The notes under the pieces: model-generated | Databases searched by the model: none | The model's input: only the letters and a program-made list of their open reading frames with translations | Told to the model about the DNA's origin: nothing | Made by a program: the position numbers and the translations under genes | Source of the DNA: Pseudoalteromonas carrageenovora IAM 12662 | GTDB taxonomy: Bacteria; Pseudomonadota; Gammaproteobacteria; Enterobacterales; Alteromonadaceae | NCBI RefSeq assembly: GCF_900239935.1 | Contig: NZ_LT965928.1 | Coordinates: forward strand, 990,197 to 1,054,196 | Reading direction: 5' to 3' | DNA length: 64,000 nucleotides | Shown: piece after piece, positions 53,185 to 62,913 of the stretch | Layout: each line of letters opens with the position of its first letter | Position numbering within the stretch: the first letter of the stretch is position 1

Positions 53185-55320
53185 TTACTCAACTAAACCA
53201 CGGCGCTTAAGTAGTGCGTCTGTAGTTGGTTTTTGGCCTCTAAACTCAATGTAGCTTTGCATTAAGTCGCGGCTATTACCTTTAGATAGGATTTCTTTAC
53301 GGAAGTTGTCACCGTTTTCACGCGTTAAACCACCATTGTTTTCCATATGCGCAAATGCATCGGCTGCAAATACTTCAGTCCAAAGGTAGGCGTAGTAACC
53401 CGCAGAGTAACCACCGGCAAAAGTATGGCTAAAGTAGTTTGACTTATAACGCGGTGGTACAGGGTAGTAATCAATACCGTGTGCTTTTAGCGCATCGCTT
53501 TCAAACTTTTGTACATCGCTGATTTTTTTATCTGAACCAAACGAGTGCCATTCCATATCAAGTAAAGCAGCGGCTAAATATTCAGTGGTACCAAAACCTT
53601 GGTTGAATTTTTGCGAAGCGAGTACTTTATCAAGTAATGCTTTAGGAATTGGCTCACCTGTTTTGTAGTGCTTAGCGTAGTTAGCAAGTACTGTAGGCTC
53701 AATCATCCAATCTTCGTGTGCTTGTGATGGAAACTCAACAAAGTCACGGGCTGTAGCTGTACCCGCTAGGCTTGGGTATTTAACGTCTGAGAATAAACCG
53801 TGCGCCGCATGACCAAACTCATGGAACATAGTAGACACTTCATCGAAGGTCATTAGCGTTGGCTCGCCTGCCGCCGGTTTAGGAATGTTTTGTGCGTTGT
53901 AAATTACAGGTTTAGTGCCTTTTAAGCCACTTTGGCTAACGTATGCACTCATCCATGCACCGCCACGCTTACCTTCACGTGCATATGGGTCCATATAAAA
54001 TAAACCAATTGCACTGCCGTCAGCGTTAAATACTTCGTAGGCTGTTACATCTTCGTGATAAACCGGCAAGTCTTTGCGCTCTTTAAATGTAATACCGTAA
54101 AGTTTATTCATCGCAAAGAATAAACCATCGTGAATTACAGAGTTCATTTCAAAGTATGGCTTAACTAGCGCAGGATCTAGGTCGTATTTTTCAGCACGTA
54201 CTTTTTCTGCATAAAAAGCCCAATCCCATGGTTTAAGCTCAAAGCTTTCGCCCGAATCGTTAATCACTTTTTGAATTGAAGCGGCTTCAATTTTAGCTTT
54301 TTCAACTGCTTTTGGTGCTAGGTCATCTAAAATGCCGTACACGTTATCCGTTGTTTGAGCCATACGCGAAGTCATTACATACGATGCCCAATCTTTAAAG
54401 CCTAGTAGTTCTGCTTTTTGAGCACGTAAGTTTGTTTCTTCAATAATAATTGGACCGTTGGTCTCGGCTGCACGGTTAGCTGATGCAGTAAAAATTTGCT
54501 CACGCAAGTCACGGTTTTCAAGGCTTGATAAAATTGGCTGCTGTGTTGTGTTCACTAAAGTGATCATGTAGCCGTCTTTGCCTGCTTTTTTAGCTGCGGC
54601 TGCAAGGCCTGCAATTTCACCTTCAGAAAGGCCTGCAAGTTTTGATTTATCTGTAACTACAATTACATCTTCTTTAAACGATTTTAAAATGTTTTGAGAA
54701 AACGCAGTAGAAAGCTCTGCAAGTTGCGAGTTGATTTCACGCATTTTTGCTTTTTCAGCGTCATTTAACTTTGCGCCGGCTTTTACAAATTGCTTGTAGT
54801 AAAAATCTACAAGGCGTTGATCTTCAGCGTTAAGCGAGTCTTTGTTGTCGTAAATAGTTTGTACGCGCTTAAATAATGCACCATTTAAGTAAATGTCATC
54901 AGAGTGAGCAGATAAAACCGGCGCCATTTTTTTACTTATACGCTGGTATTCATCATCTGAAATTAAACCAGAAAGGTTATAAAATGCAGCCGATACACGG
55001 TTTAGTAGCTCGCCAGACATTTCCATTTCAACTAATGTATTTTTAAAAGTTGCAGGAGCTGGGTTGTTGGCAATAGCTTGTACTTGTGCAGTATGCTGAG
55101 CAATACCAGCGTCAAAGCCGGCTTCGTAGTCTTTTGTACCAAACTTATCAAATTCTGGTGCCATGTACTGCAATGGGCTTGGTTTGAATAAAACATTGTT
55201 TGCGTTCATGTCTTGCACTTGTGCTGCGCTCTCTTTTGCCATGTCTTGAGGTTCGTTAGAAGAACAAGCCGATAGGATTAGGGCACTAGCAATAGTAGTG
55301 GCGATCAGGGTTTTACGCAT
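53185..55320 (-). CDS. M3 family zinc metallopeptidase, lipoprotein (peptidyl-dipeptidase Dcp-like)
   Basis: The 711-residue product is a lipoprotein (LSAC, Cys19) with the thimet-oligopeptidase core: zinc motif His500-Glu501-x-x-His504 (MFHEFGHAAHGLF), then the third ligand region and PPRYKSNYFSHTFAGGYSAGYYAYLWTEV. It resembles Dcp, which removes C-terminal dipeptides, but here is lipidated, so it degrades peptides in the envelope. A terminator closes the gene. Confidence 0.95.
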   Translation of the reverse strand: MRKTLIATTIASALILSACSSNEPQDMAKESAAQVQDMNANNVLFKPSPLQYMAPEFDKFGTKDYEAGFDAGIAQHTAQVQAIANNPAPATFKNTLVEMEMSGELLNRVSAAFYNLSGLISDDEYQRISKKMAPVLSAHSDDIYLNGALFKRVQTIYDNKDSLNAEDQRLVDFYYKQFVKAGAKLNDAEKAKMREINSQLAELSTAFSQNILKSFKEDVIVVTDKSKLAGLSEGEIAGLAAAAKKAGKDGYMITLVNTTQQPILSSLENRDLREQIFTASANRAAETNGPIIIEETNLRAQKAELLGFKDWASYVMTSRMAQTTDNVYGILDDLAPKAVEKAKIEAASIQKVINDSGESFELKPWDWAFYAEKVRAEKYDLDPALVKPYFEMNSVIHDGLFFAMNKLYGITFKERKDLPVYHEDVTAYEVFNADGSAIGLFYMDPYAREGKRGGAWMSAYVSQSGLKGTKPVIYNAQNIPKPAAGEPTLMTFDEVSTMFHEFGHAAHGLFSDVKYPSLAGTATARDFVEFPSQAHEDWMIEPTVLANYAKHYKTGEPIPKALLDKVLASQKFNQGFGTTEYLAAALLDMEWHSFGSDKKISDVQKFESDALKAHGIDYYPVPPRYKSNYFSHTFAGGYSAGYYAYLWTEVFAADAFAHMENNGGLTRENGDNFRKEILSKGNSRDLMQSYIEFRGQKPTTDALLKRRGLVE

Positions 55321-55469
55321 AATAACTCCATAAAAAGATTAGCCGAAATAGGCTTTGCGAGTCGAAAAACCTAGTTAACTTATCAAATTTGGGGGTTTAT
55401 ACAATAAAGTTTATCGGTATTAAGCGGGATTTGAACGCAAATTAGCTAATAATTAGTATTAAGGTAGGT

Positions 55470-55506
55470 AAAAGTAGCTCTAAAATTAAACGTAAGAGCT
55501 ACTTAA
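55470..55506 (-). terminator. Terminator of the small gene at 55.5-55.7 kb
   Basis: AAGTAGCTCT pairs with AGAGCTACTT; four T follow on the minus strand. Confidence 0.7.
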
Positions 55507-55533
55507 TTATACGATTATGTGTTTTGAATGCGG

Positions 55534-55740
55534 TTAATTATAACCAAGAACAAATTTTCTTTCTGAGCCAAAGCTATTAGATTGCTGTCCAAACTCTTTA
55601 TTAATAGTTGCTAGAGTTTGCTCTTGTTCGGCTAGCAAGCACAAAACTTTATTTCGGTAATCTAGGCTGCTTTCAAACAATTTTAAATCTACCTGCGGCT
55701 GCAAAGTAGCGAGTCTTTGATTTAAGGTAAGTTGTGTCAT
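55534..55740 (-). CDS. Small cytoplasmic protein of unknown function
   Basis: I start at the ATG giving MTQLTLNQRLATLQ, with GGAG seven bases upstream; the eight residues before it are unsupported. The 68-residue product is helical and ends VLGYN, with one cysteine. No family is recognised. It has its own terminator. Confidence 0.65.
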   Translation of the reverse strand: MTQLTLNQRLATLQPQVDLKLFESSLDYRNKVLCLLAEQEQTLATINKEFGQQSNSFGSERKFVLGYN

Positions 55741-55936
55741 ATGTGATCTCCAGTGCTTGTACACTATTTATATAGCACTCGGTGCAATAAAGAGTTAATA
55801 AATTGTTCATAAAATTCATATTGAACTTATTAACTTGGCGTTTTAGCTATATTATGCCTTGCTAAGCTTAGCGAAAACTGAACCACACTTATTTTTAGTG
55901 AACAAATAACAAACAAAAAAGATATTGGGAACACTT

Positions 55937-56797
55937 ATGACCCTCGAACAAATTAATCAATACTTAGCCTTTGTAATATTTACTTACAACGATGTGAATA
56001 TTACGGTAGCAAAAGTAATTCAAGTGCCACTTATATTGTTTGCTATGTGGTTTGTAGTCACACGTATTGGCAAGCTTATTAAAAAAACATTACTCGCTAA
56101 AAAAATAAGCCAAGACGCAGTGCATTTGTTTACTCGTATTTACTTTATTTTAAGTATCGCTATTTTAATTTTTACATCGCTTGAAGTGCTCAGCATCCCG
56201 CTTACGGCATTTGCTTTTGTATCCGGTGCAATTGCTATTGGTGTAGGTTTTGGTGCACAAAACATTATTAATAACTTTATCAGCGGTTGGATACTAATGT
56301 GGGAGCGCCCAATTCGCATTGGTGACTTTTTAGAAGTGGGAAACGCAAAAGGCGTAGTTGAAACTATTAATACGCGCTCTACACGTATTCGCCGAAACGA
56401 TGGTGTACATATGCTTATACCTAACTCTCAGCTTTTAGAAAACACAGTAACTAATTGGACACTAATAGATGGTAATGCACGCTCGTCGGTAAGCGTAGGT
56501 GTTGCCTATGGCTCAGATGTAGTGCTTGTTAAAAAACTCATTCAACAAGTGCTTGATGATCATGACGCTATTTTAGCTAATCCAAAGTCGTCGGTAATGT
56601 TTGATGACTTTGCCGATAGCTCTTTAGTGTTTAACGCCATTTTTTGGGTTTGTGCTGAGTCTGAAACCATGCTTAGAAAGGTACGCAGCGATATCCGCTT
56701 TAGCCTTTATGACGTATTTGAAAAGCACGATGTTGTAATTGCGTTTCCACAGCGTGATATTCATATAGACGGCGAAATTGCTTTTAAAAAGTCGTAG
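55937..56797 (+). CDS. Small-conductance mechanosensitive channel (MscS family)
   Basis: I start at ATG 55937, with GGGA upstream, rather than TTG 55925. The 286-residue protein has three membrane segments, the pore helix AFAFVSGAIAIGVGFGAQNIINNFISGW, and the MscS beta domain (IGDFLEVGNAKGVVETINTRSTRIRRNDGVHMLIPN). It relieves osmotic downshock by opening under membrane tension. It is a short, standard MscS with no extra N-terminal helices. Confidence 0.95.
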   Translation: MTLEQINQYLAFVIFTYNDVNITVAKVIQVPLILFAMWFVVTRIGKLIKKTLLAKKISQDAVHLFTRIYFILSIAILIFTSLEVLSIPLTAFAFVSGAIAIGVGFGAQNIINNFISGWILMWERPIRIGDFLEVGNAKGVVETINTRSTRIRRNDGVHMLIPNSQLLENTVTNWTLIDGNARSSVSVGVAYGSDVVLVKKLIQQVLDDHDAILANPKSSVMFDDFADSSLVFNAIFWVCAESETMLRKVRSDIRFSLYDVFEKHDVVIAFPQRDIHIDGEIAFKKS

Positions 56798-56804
56798 TTT
56801 TGAT

Positions 56805-56833
56805 AAAAAAGTCGCCTGCGGGTGGCTTTTTTT
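56805..56833 (+). terminator. Rho-independent terminator of mscS
   Basis: AAAAAAGTCGCC pairs with GGTGGCTTTTTT around TGCG, one G-T pair, eight bases after the stop. Confidence 0.9.
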
Positions 56834-57023
56834 ATGAGTAATTATGATGTTTCTATTTTGGGTTAATATGTAAAGTAATCCATTTTTCCTACTTTACTTC
56901 GCGATCTTCAATAAAGGACATATGTCCTCATTATTAGGTTTTTACATCTAAAAACAGATAAAAACGCATGTTTTTGTAGTTAAATGTTGCAAAAAAGTTT
57001 CTAATTTTACACATATTTATGCA

Positions 57024-57049
57024 GTAATATTATTACACAATGGTATAAT
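57024..57049 (+). promoter_or_regulatory. Promoter with overlapping palindrome for the third TonB receptor
   Basis: An extended -10, TGGTATAAT (57041-57049), is preceded by GTAATA-T-TATTAC (57024-57036), a 13-base palindrome at the -35 position, suitable for a repressor or activator. Confidence 0.45.
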
Positions 57050-57212
57050 ATTAACCGTTCGTTCAGCCTTATTACTCCGTTTTTGTACTCTCGGTGATGA
57101 GGTCCGCGCGCCATATAGCAAGACGCGAAAAATTGTACGAGCCCGCAATGAATACATTGCGCAACACAAAAAACCGTTGAACAAGAGTGCATACAAAAGG
57201 TTAATACCCGAC

Positions 57213-59489
57213 ATGAAATCATTAAAAAAAACTGCAATAGCGACCATTATTAATGCTGCTCTATTATCTGCTGCTGGCACATCCGTTTCGGCTTTCGCTG
57301 CTGAAGAAGATACCGCTAAAAAAAGCAATCAACTAGAAGTTATCCAAGTTACCGCTCGTAAACGTGTAGAAAATGCTCAAGAAGTACCTGTAGCAGTATC
57401 TGCATTACAAGGTGATAACTTAGATGCATACAGCTCAGCAGGTATGGATATTCGCTTTATGAGTGCGAAAATTCCAAGTCTTTCAATCGAATCTTCGTTT
57501 GGACGTTCTTTCCCTCGTTTTTATGTTCGTGGTCTGGGTAATACCGATTTCGATTTGAATGCTTCACAACCAGTTTCATTAGTTGTTGATGAAGTAGTTC
57601 AAGAAAATGCTATTTTAAAAGGTTTCCCGGTATTTGATGTAGAACGCGTAGAAGTATTACGTGGTCCTCAAGGTACATTGTTTGGCCGTAACACGCCGGC
57701 TGGCCTAGTTAAATTTGATACTGCTAAACCTAGTCAAGAATTTGAAGGTTACGGTGCTGTCTCTTACGGTAGTCGTGGCGCTGTAGATACAGAAGGTGCT
57801 GTAGGTGGCGCATTAACAGATCGTTTATCTGCACGTGTTTCATTACTGTGGCAAGACAAAGACGATTACATCGATAACCAAGCGCCTGGTTTTGAAGCTA
57901 AAGATGAACAGGGCGGCTACACAGAAAAAGCAGCGCGTATTCAGTTTTTATACGAAGGCGATGACTTTACTGCACTACTAAACTATCACACACGTGATTT
58001 AGACGGCTCACCAATTGCGTTTCGTGCAAACGTTATTGAAGCCGGTTCAAATGACTTAGTAGACAACTACGAACACGATGTTGTTTATCAAGATGCTGCT
58101 TCACGTTCAACACAACAAGTAGAATCTGAAGGCGCAAGCTTAAAGCTTGAGTGGGATATTAGCGATGAGTACACGCTAACTTCTATTTCAGGTTGGGAAA
58201 GTGCAGAAATTTACTCTCGTGCAGATATTGACGGTGGTTACGGCGGCTATACAATAGATGATGTTGCAGTTGATATGGGGCCTGGTGTTATTCCTTTTTC
58301 TTCAGAAAGTGCTGATGGGATCCCAGATCACGATCAGTTAACTCAAGAGTTACGCCTTGCAAGTAACTTTAGTGGTGATTTTAACTACCAAGTTGGTCTT
58401 TTTTACTTTGATGAAGAGCTAACAATTGAAAACTTTAGTTATGACACGGCGAACAATGGTGCTTTAAATGGCTACGTTCAGCAGCAGCAAGATACAACTG
58501 CATGGGCTATTTTCGGCTCTGTAGATTATGTTTTTTCAGATAAGCTAAAAGTAACTGCGGGTCTGCGTTACTCTGATGATGAAAAAGATTTCTCGGCAGA
58601 CCGTACACTCAGTCCACTTAGCGTATTTGGCGTTGGTCCTTTATTCATAGAAAAAGAAGTTAGCGACAGCCATGTAAGCTGGGACTTATCTGCAAACTAC
58701 AAAGTAAACGAAGATGTAAACTGGTATAGCCGTGTTGCAAATACATTCCGTGCACCTAGCTTACAGGGTCGTATTTTGTTTGGTGATGACGTAACAACTG
58801 CTGATTCAGAAACAGTGACTTCATTTGAAACAGGTATTAAGTCAGATGTACTTGACGGTCAAGGCCGTGTAAATGCAACTGTATTTTACTACACAATGGA
58901 TGACCAACAGCTTACAGCTGTAGGTGGTGGTGCTAACTTTAACCGCTTAGTTAATGCTGATAAAACTACAGGTTATGGTTTTGAGCTAGATACTGAGTGG
59001 GTATTAAGCGATGAGTTTAATGCAACATTCAACTTAAGCTACAACAAAACTGAAATTAAAGATAATGATTTAGCTGTGGCTGTTTGTGCACAATGTACAG
59101 TTAATGACCCTATTAACAGTGCAGGCTTAGCGGTACTTGATGGTAACAGCTTACCGCATGCTCCAGAGTGGATTTCTAACTTTACGCTTCGTTACAACAA
59201 AGAGCTTGCTGAAGGTAATTTCTTTGCATTAGGTGATATTTCTTACCGTAGCGAAATTAACATGTTCTTATATGAGTCTGTTGAGTTTGAAGGTAAAGCA
59301 TTAACCGAAGTAGGTTTACGCGCAGGTTATGAGTGGGCTGAAGGTGACTACGAGTACCAAGTATCTGCTTTTGTTCGTAACTTATTTGATGAGCAGCAAG
59401 TAATCGGCGCAGTAGATTTCAATAACAATACGGGTATTGTTAATGAAGAGCGTTACATTGGTGCAGAATTTAAAGTTAACTTTTTCTAA
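57213..59489 (+). CDS. TonB-dependent receptor
   Basis: I start at ATG 57213 (MKSLKKTAIATIINAALLSAAGTSVSAFA is a normal signal peptide); a TTG at 57177 adds 12 unlikely residues. The 758-residue receptor has a TonB box (LEVIQVTARKR), a plug (SLVVDEVVQENAILKGFPVFDVERVEVLRGPQGTLFGRNTPAGL) and a barrel ending in Phe. Many siderophore and vitamin receptors share this RGPQGTLFGRNT start. It is in its own unit, with a promoter and terminator, so there are no neighbours that tell the substrate. Confidence 0.94.
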   Translation: MKSLKKTAIATIINAALLSAAGTSVSAFAAEEDTAKKSNQLEVIQVTARKRVENAQEVPVAVSALQGDNLDAYSSAGMDIRFMSAKIPSLSIESSFGRSFPRFYVRGLGNTDFDLNASQPVSLVVDEVVQENAILKGFPVFDVERVEVLRGPQGTLFGRNTPAGLVKFDTAKPSQEFEGYGAVSYGSRGAVDTEGAVGGALTDRLSARVSLLWQDKDDYIDNQAPGFEAKDEQGGYTEKAARIQFLYEGDDFTALLNYHTRDLDGSPIAFRANVIEAGSNDLVDNYEHDVVYQDAASRSTQQVESEGASLKLEWDISDEYTLTSISGWESAEIYSRADIDGGYGGYTIDDVAVDMGPGVIPFSSESADGIPDHDQLTQELRLASNFSGDFNYQVGLFYFDEELTIENFSYDTANNGALNGYVQQQQDTTAWAIFGSVDYVFSDKLKVTAGLRYSDDEKDFSADRTLSPLSVFGVGPLFIEKEVSDSHVSWDLSANYKVNEDVNWYSRVANTFRAPSLQGRILFGDDVTTADSETVTSFETGIKSDVLDGQGRVNATVFYYTMDDQQLTAVGGGANFNRLVNADKTTGYGFELDTEWVLSDEFNATFNLSYNKTEIKDNDLAVAVCAQCTVNDPINSAGLAVLDGNSLPHAPEWISNFTLRYNKELAEGNFFALGDISYRSEINMFLYESVEFEGKALTEVGLRAGYEWAEGDYEYQVSAFVRNLFDEQQVIGAVDFNNNTGIVNEERYIGAEFKVNFF

Positions 59490-59507
59490 AATTAACTTAA
59501 ATTAATT

Positions 59508-59535
59508 TTAAAAGCCTGCCTTGTGCAGGCTTTTA
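59508..59535 (+). terminator. Rho-independent terminator
   Basis: AAAAGCCTGC pairs with GCAGGCTTTT, downstream of the receptor gene. Confidence 0.9.
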
Positions 59536-59587
59536 TGTTTTTATAAAGCTGGTAAAGTAGCGTTAATTAATTTAAAGAGATAAAAAA

Positions 59588-59884
59588 ATGGCTGGATTTT
59601 GGAATTATCGTGTAATTTTTTGTGAAGCAACGAAAGACGAAGCAGCACAATATCAAATACACGAAGTAGAATATAACCTAAACGGTAAAGTGACCAACTG
59701 GTCTGAGACAGGTGCGGCTCCTTTTGGTACAACGCTTGATGAGTTAAAAGATGATTCTATGCGTTTAAACACAGCGTTTGAAAAGCCTGTACTTAAAGTT
59801 GTTCGCAAAACTCGTGGTTACGAGCTAGTTGATATTGAAACCGGTGAAGAAGCATTTGCTGAGCCTCCAGCAGGCTTAACATAG
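59588..59884 (+). CDS. Small conserved hypothetical protein
   Basis: The 98-residue soluble product (MAGFWNYRVIFCE, HEVEYNLNGKVTNWSETGAAPFG, LDELKDDSMRLNTAFEKPVLKV) has a compact beta-alpha order with one cysteine and no signal peptide. AAGAGA precedes the ATG. The family is unnamed to me. It has its own terminator after it. Confidence 0.75.
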   Translation: MAGFWNYRVIFCEATKDEAAQYQIHEVEYNLNGKVTNWSETGAAPFGTTLDELKDDSMRLNTAFEKPVLKVVRKTRGYELVDIETGEEAFAEPPAGLT

Positions 59885-59892
59885 TAATACAC

Positions 59893-59916
59893 AAAAGGCG
59901 CCTAGGCGCCTTTTTT
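59893..59916 (+). terminator. Rho-independent terminator
   Basis: AAAAGGCGCC pairs with GGCGCCTTTT, followed by T, between the small gene and the HAD pseudogene. Confidence 0.93.
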
Positions 59917-59940
59917 AACGCTAAAATTTAAGGAGTGAGA

Positions 59941-60597
59941 ATGAGCTTAAACGCAGTATTATTTGATATGGATGGCACATTAGTAGATTCAGAAAGCATG
60001 CACTTTGTGTGCTGGAGTCAATTATTAGCGCCTTACAACATACGTTATAGTGAGGATGAGTTTTGCCAGCGATTTTCAGGGCGACCAACGCTTGAGGCCG
60101 CTATTGATATCAAAAATGAAAACAACTTATCAGTAAGTGCACAGTTTTTAGCAGACGAAAAGTACCGTTTATTTGGTGAGTACGTAAAAAGTAATTTACC
60201 TCCTATTATGCCTTTTGCTGAGTAAACACTGAAAGCCGTTAAAAAAAGCGGTTTAAAAATGGCATTGGTTACAGGCAGTGCGCGCAGCGAAGCCATGCCT
60301 ATATTAAAAGGGCTGGGCTTTTATGAGCTATTTGATACTGTGGTTACTAAAGATGATGTAACTAACCCAAAGCCAGCAGGGGATCCTTACCTTTTAGCGC
60401 TTAAACATATTGATGTAGCGCCAGAGCATGCGATTGCTGTTGAAGATACCTTTACCGGTGTATGCGCTGCAAATAATGCACACGTTCATGTTGTTGCGAT
60501 TGCAAATCACCATACGGTTGATCATGACTTTAGCAAAGCGACTTATCGCATGAAAAATTTAGGTGAGTTTTGGCAGTGGGTGCAATCTCAACTATAG
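59941..60597 (+). pseudogene. HAD family phosphatase interrupted by one in-frame TAA
   Basis: Two open frames in the same phase (59941-60225, 60259-60597) join across a TAA at 60223-60225 to make a full HAD phosphatase of the beta-phosphoglucomutase/phosphatase type. The first holds FDMDGTLVDSE with nucleophile and acid-base Asp residues; the second holds the Thr of VTGSARS, the KPAGDPYL lysine segment and AVEDTFTGV. The codon before TAA is GAG and the frame resumes in TLKAVKKSG, so a single GAA-to-TAA type change explains it. The enzyme is likely inactive unless the stop is read through or is a sequencing error. AAGGAG precedes ATG 59941. Confidence 0.88.
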
Positions 60598-60630
60598 TTT
60601 AAGCCTTATTTACTTTGCAGGGATGCAGTA

Positions 60631-61473
60631 ATGGCTTTTATAAAGTACCTTTTAATTTTATTAAGTGTTGTGTTTACACACGCTATTTATGCGCTTCAGC
60701 CAGATGTGCTTTTAGCAAAAGTATATGACGAGTCTAAACATGGCAATATTGAAAATTACTTAGTCAGTGAAAAATTTGACGGTGTAAGAGCAATATGGAC
60801 CGGTGATAAGTTTGTAACTCGCAAAGGAAATGCTATTAATGCACCTAGTTGGTTTACTGAAGCATTGCCACAGGTTTGGCTTGATGGAGAACTTTGGATA
60901 AAGCGTAATAATTTTGCACGTGTAAGCGGTATCGTAAGAACCAAAATACCTAATAACCACGACTGGCAGAGCGTTGCGTATCAAGTATTTGATATGCCAG
61001 ATCCGAGCATTCCTTTTAGCACTCGCTATCAAAATTACAGTCAATTAGTTGAGAAGCTTAATTTACCTCATATTAAAGCGGTTAAACAACATAGCTTTAA
61101 TAGTCTTCAATCATTAACTAGCTATTTTAAAGGCTTAACCACACAAGGTGCAGAAGGGGTTATGCTTCATCTTGCAAGTGCTAAGTATAAAAGCGGACGC
61201 TCTGATGCACTATTAAAGTTAAAGCCTTACCTAGACGCTGAGGCTGTTGTAATTGAGCATTTACCTGGTAAAGGAAAGTATCAAGGTATGCTTGGCGCTA
61301 TAAAAGTAAAAACATCAGACGGACAAGAATTTAAAATAGGTACTGGTTTTAGCGACGTGCAGCGTAAAAGTCCGCCTTTAATAGGCAGTACAGTGACGTA
61401 CCGATACCATGGCCTAACAAAAAATGGTTTACCACGCTTTGCGAGCTTTTTAAGAGTTAGAGAGCCTTTATAG
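60631..61473 (+). CDS. Periplasmic ATP-dependent DNA ligase (Lig E-like)
   Basis: The 280-residue protein has a signal peptide (MAFIKYLLILLSVVFTHAIYA) and the nucleotidyltransferase core: Lys48 in SEKFDGVRA (motif I), ARVSGIVRTK, AEGVMLH (motif IV) and LKLKPY (motif V), plus an OB domain ending LPRFASFLRVREP. It lacks extra DNA-binding domains, as in Lig E enzymes, which seal nicks outside the cytoplasm and have been linked to competence or biofilm DNA in relatives. Its reaction needs ATP, so the exported location is puzzling. Confidence 0.93.
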   Translation: MAFIKYLLILLSVVFTHAIYALQPDVLLAKVYDESKHGNIENYLVSEKFDGVRAIWTGDKFVTRKGNAINAPSWFTEALPQVWLDGELWIKRNNFARVSGIVRTKIPNNHDWQSVAYQVFDMPDPSIPFSTRYQNYSQLVEKLNLPHIKAVKQHSFNSLQSLTSYFKGLTTQGAEGVMLHLASAKYKSGRSDALLKLKPYLDAEAVVIEHLPGKGKYQGMLGAIKVKTSDGQEFKIGTGFSDVQRKSPPLIGSTVTYRYHGLTKNGLPRFASFLRVREPL

Positions 61474-61535
61474 CGTTTATAATTATTATAAAGTGTGCTA
61501 AATTGCGCGGCCTTTTTGGTAATGTGTGGTGAAGT

Positions 61536-62900
61536 ATGTTTGTAGGTTTTGATTACGGTAGTTCTAATTGTGCTATGGGTGTTATGGACGAAGGTCAGGT
61601 TCAATTAGTACCGTTAGAGCAAGGAAAACATTACTTACCTTCTACGCTTTACACTCATCACAGCGCTTTGGTTGTTGATTTTGTTGCTAAGCACATACAT
61701 GGTACAGCCCATGAGCACGACTTTTTAACGCAGCGCCAAGCATTATTAAATACACTACCTCGTATTAAATCAGATCTTGATTTACAACCTTCGGACGAAA
61801 CGCTTTTTATTGGCCGTGAAGCCATTAGTGAGTATGTACAGTTTCCTGAGGAAGGCTATTTTGTTAAGTCCCCTAAGTCATTTTTTGGCGCAACGGGCCT
61901 CAAACAAGGTCAAATTAATTTTTTTGAAGACATTGCAACCGCAATGATTTTAAAAATTAAACAGCGTGCAGAGCTCTCTTTAGGTAAAACGCTTACTCAA
62001 ACTGTTATTGGGCGTCCTGTTAACTTTCAGGCCGTTGGCGGTGAGCAATCGAACCAGCAAGCTGTTGGTATTTTAGATCGAGCAGCAAAACGCGCAGGCT
62101 TTAAAGATGTTGAGTTTTTATATGAGCCACTGGCTGCTGGAATCGATTACGAAAGTGATTTGAACCAAGATCAAAAGGTATTAGTTATTGATATAGGCGG
62201 CGGTACAAGCGATTGCTCGTTTGTACAAATGGGGCCTAGTTTTAGAGGTAAGAGTGAGCGCGATAGCGACTTTTTAGCCCACAGTGGTAAACGCGTTGGC
62301 GGAAACGATTTAGATATAGCGCTGAGCTTTCATGGCTTAATGCCATTACTTGGTTTAGGGAGTACGTTTAAATCGGGCCTCCCTTTGCCTAATCAACCAT
62401 TTTGGCAAGCGTGTAAAATTAATGATGTAAATTTACAGAGCCAATTTTATAGCGAAAATCATTACCGAGAATTAAGCGCCCAATTACGTGATGTAAGTGC
62501 ACCAGCGCTCTATAAACGTTTAATGCATTTACAGCAAAACAAGCAGGGGCATCAACTTGTACAGCAAGGTGAGGCGGCTAAAATTGCGCTTTCGTCTGCA
62601 GATGCTTTTGATTGTGATCTAAGCTTTTTAGATAGTGGCCTTAATAAAAATTTATCGGTCAGCGATTTAGCAGTTGCTGTAGAAAGTAGTATTAGCCAAA
62701 TAGTAACTTTAGCAAAACAAGCAATTACTGATGCAGCAACAACACCAGATGTTATTTACTTAACAGGTGGCAGCGCACAATCGCCCTTAATTAAAGCGGC
62801 GCTAAGTGAACACTTAGGTGATATAAAAATGGTGAACGGGGATCACTTTGGTAGTGTTACAGCCGGCCTAACTAAATGGGCCAGCATGCTTTATAAGTAG
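61536..62900 (+). CDS. yegD: Hsp70-like chaperone YegD
   Basis: The 454-residue protein has the actin-fold ATPase of Hsp70: FVGFDYGSSNCAMGVM (phosphate 1), VIGRPVNFQAVGG, YEPLAAGIDYE, VIDIGGGTSDCSF (phosphate 2) and LTGGSAQSPLIKAAL (adenosine). It lacks the peptide-binding C-terminal domain, as YegD does. Strong match to E. coli YegD throughout. Client proteins are unknown. The start follows a TGTGTGG-containing region with a weak ribosome site. Confidence 0.95.
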   Translation: MFVGFDYGSSNCAMGVMDEGQVQLVPLEQGKHYLPSTLYTHHSALVVDFVAKHIHGTAHEHDFLTQRQALLNTLPRIKSDLDLQPSDETLFIGREAISEYVQFPEEGYFVKSPKSFFGATGLKQGQINFFEDIATAMILKIKQRAELSLGKTLTQTVIGRPVNFQAVGGEQSNQQAVGILDRAAKRAGFKDVEFLYEPLAAGIDYESDLNQDQKVLVIDIGGGTSDCSFVQMGPSFRGKSERDSDFLAHSGKRVGGNDLDIALSFHGLMPLLGLGSTFKSGLPLPNQPFWQACKINDVNLQSQFYSENHYRELSAQLRDVSAPALYKRLMHLQQNKQGHQLVQQGEAAKIALSSADAFDCDLSFLDSGLNKNLSVSDLAVAVESSISQIVTLAKQAITDAATTPDVIYLTGGSAQSPLIKAALSEHLGDIKMVNGDHFGSVTAGLTKWASMLYK

Positions 62901-62913
62901 CTTAAAAGAGTAT

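Larger units (their letters stand above)
56798..57212 (+). other. 415-base region: MscS terminator and leader of the third TonB receptor
   Basis: After the MscS terminator (56805-56833) comes AT-rich sequence, an extended -10 box TGGTATAAT at 57041-57049, and a ~150-base transcribed leader that contains the small hairpin GCAATG/CATTGC (57145-57160). No other open frame has a ribosome site here. Confidence 0.6.

Noticed and set aside
60259..60597. A second independent HAD gene
   Set aside because: It lacks the nucleophile motif, has no ribosome site, and is in frame with the first half; better read as one broken gene.
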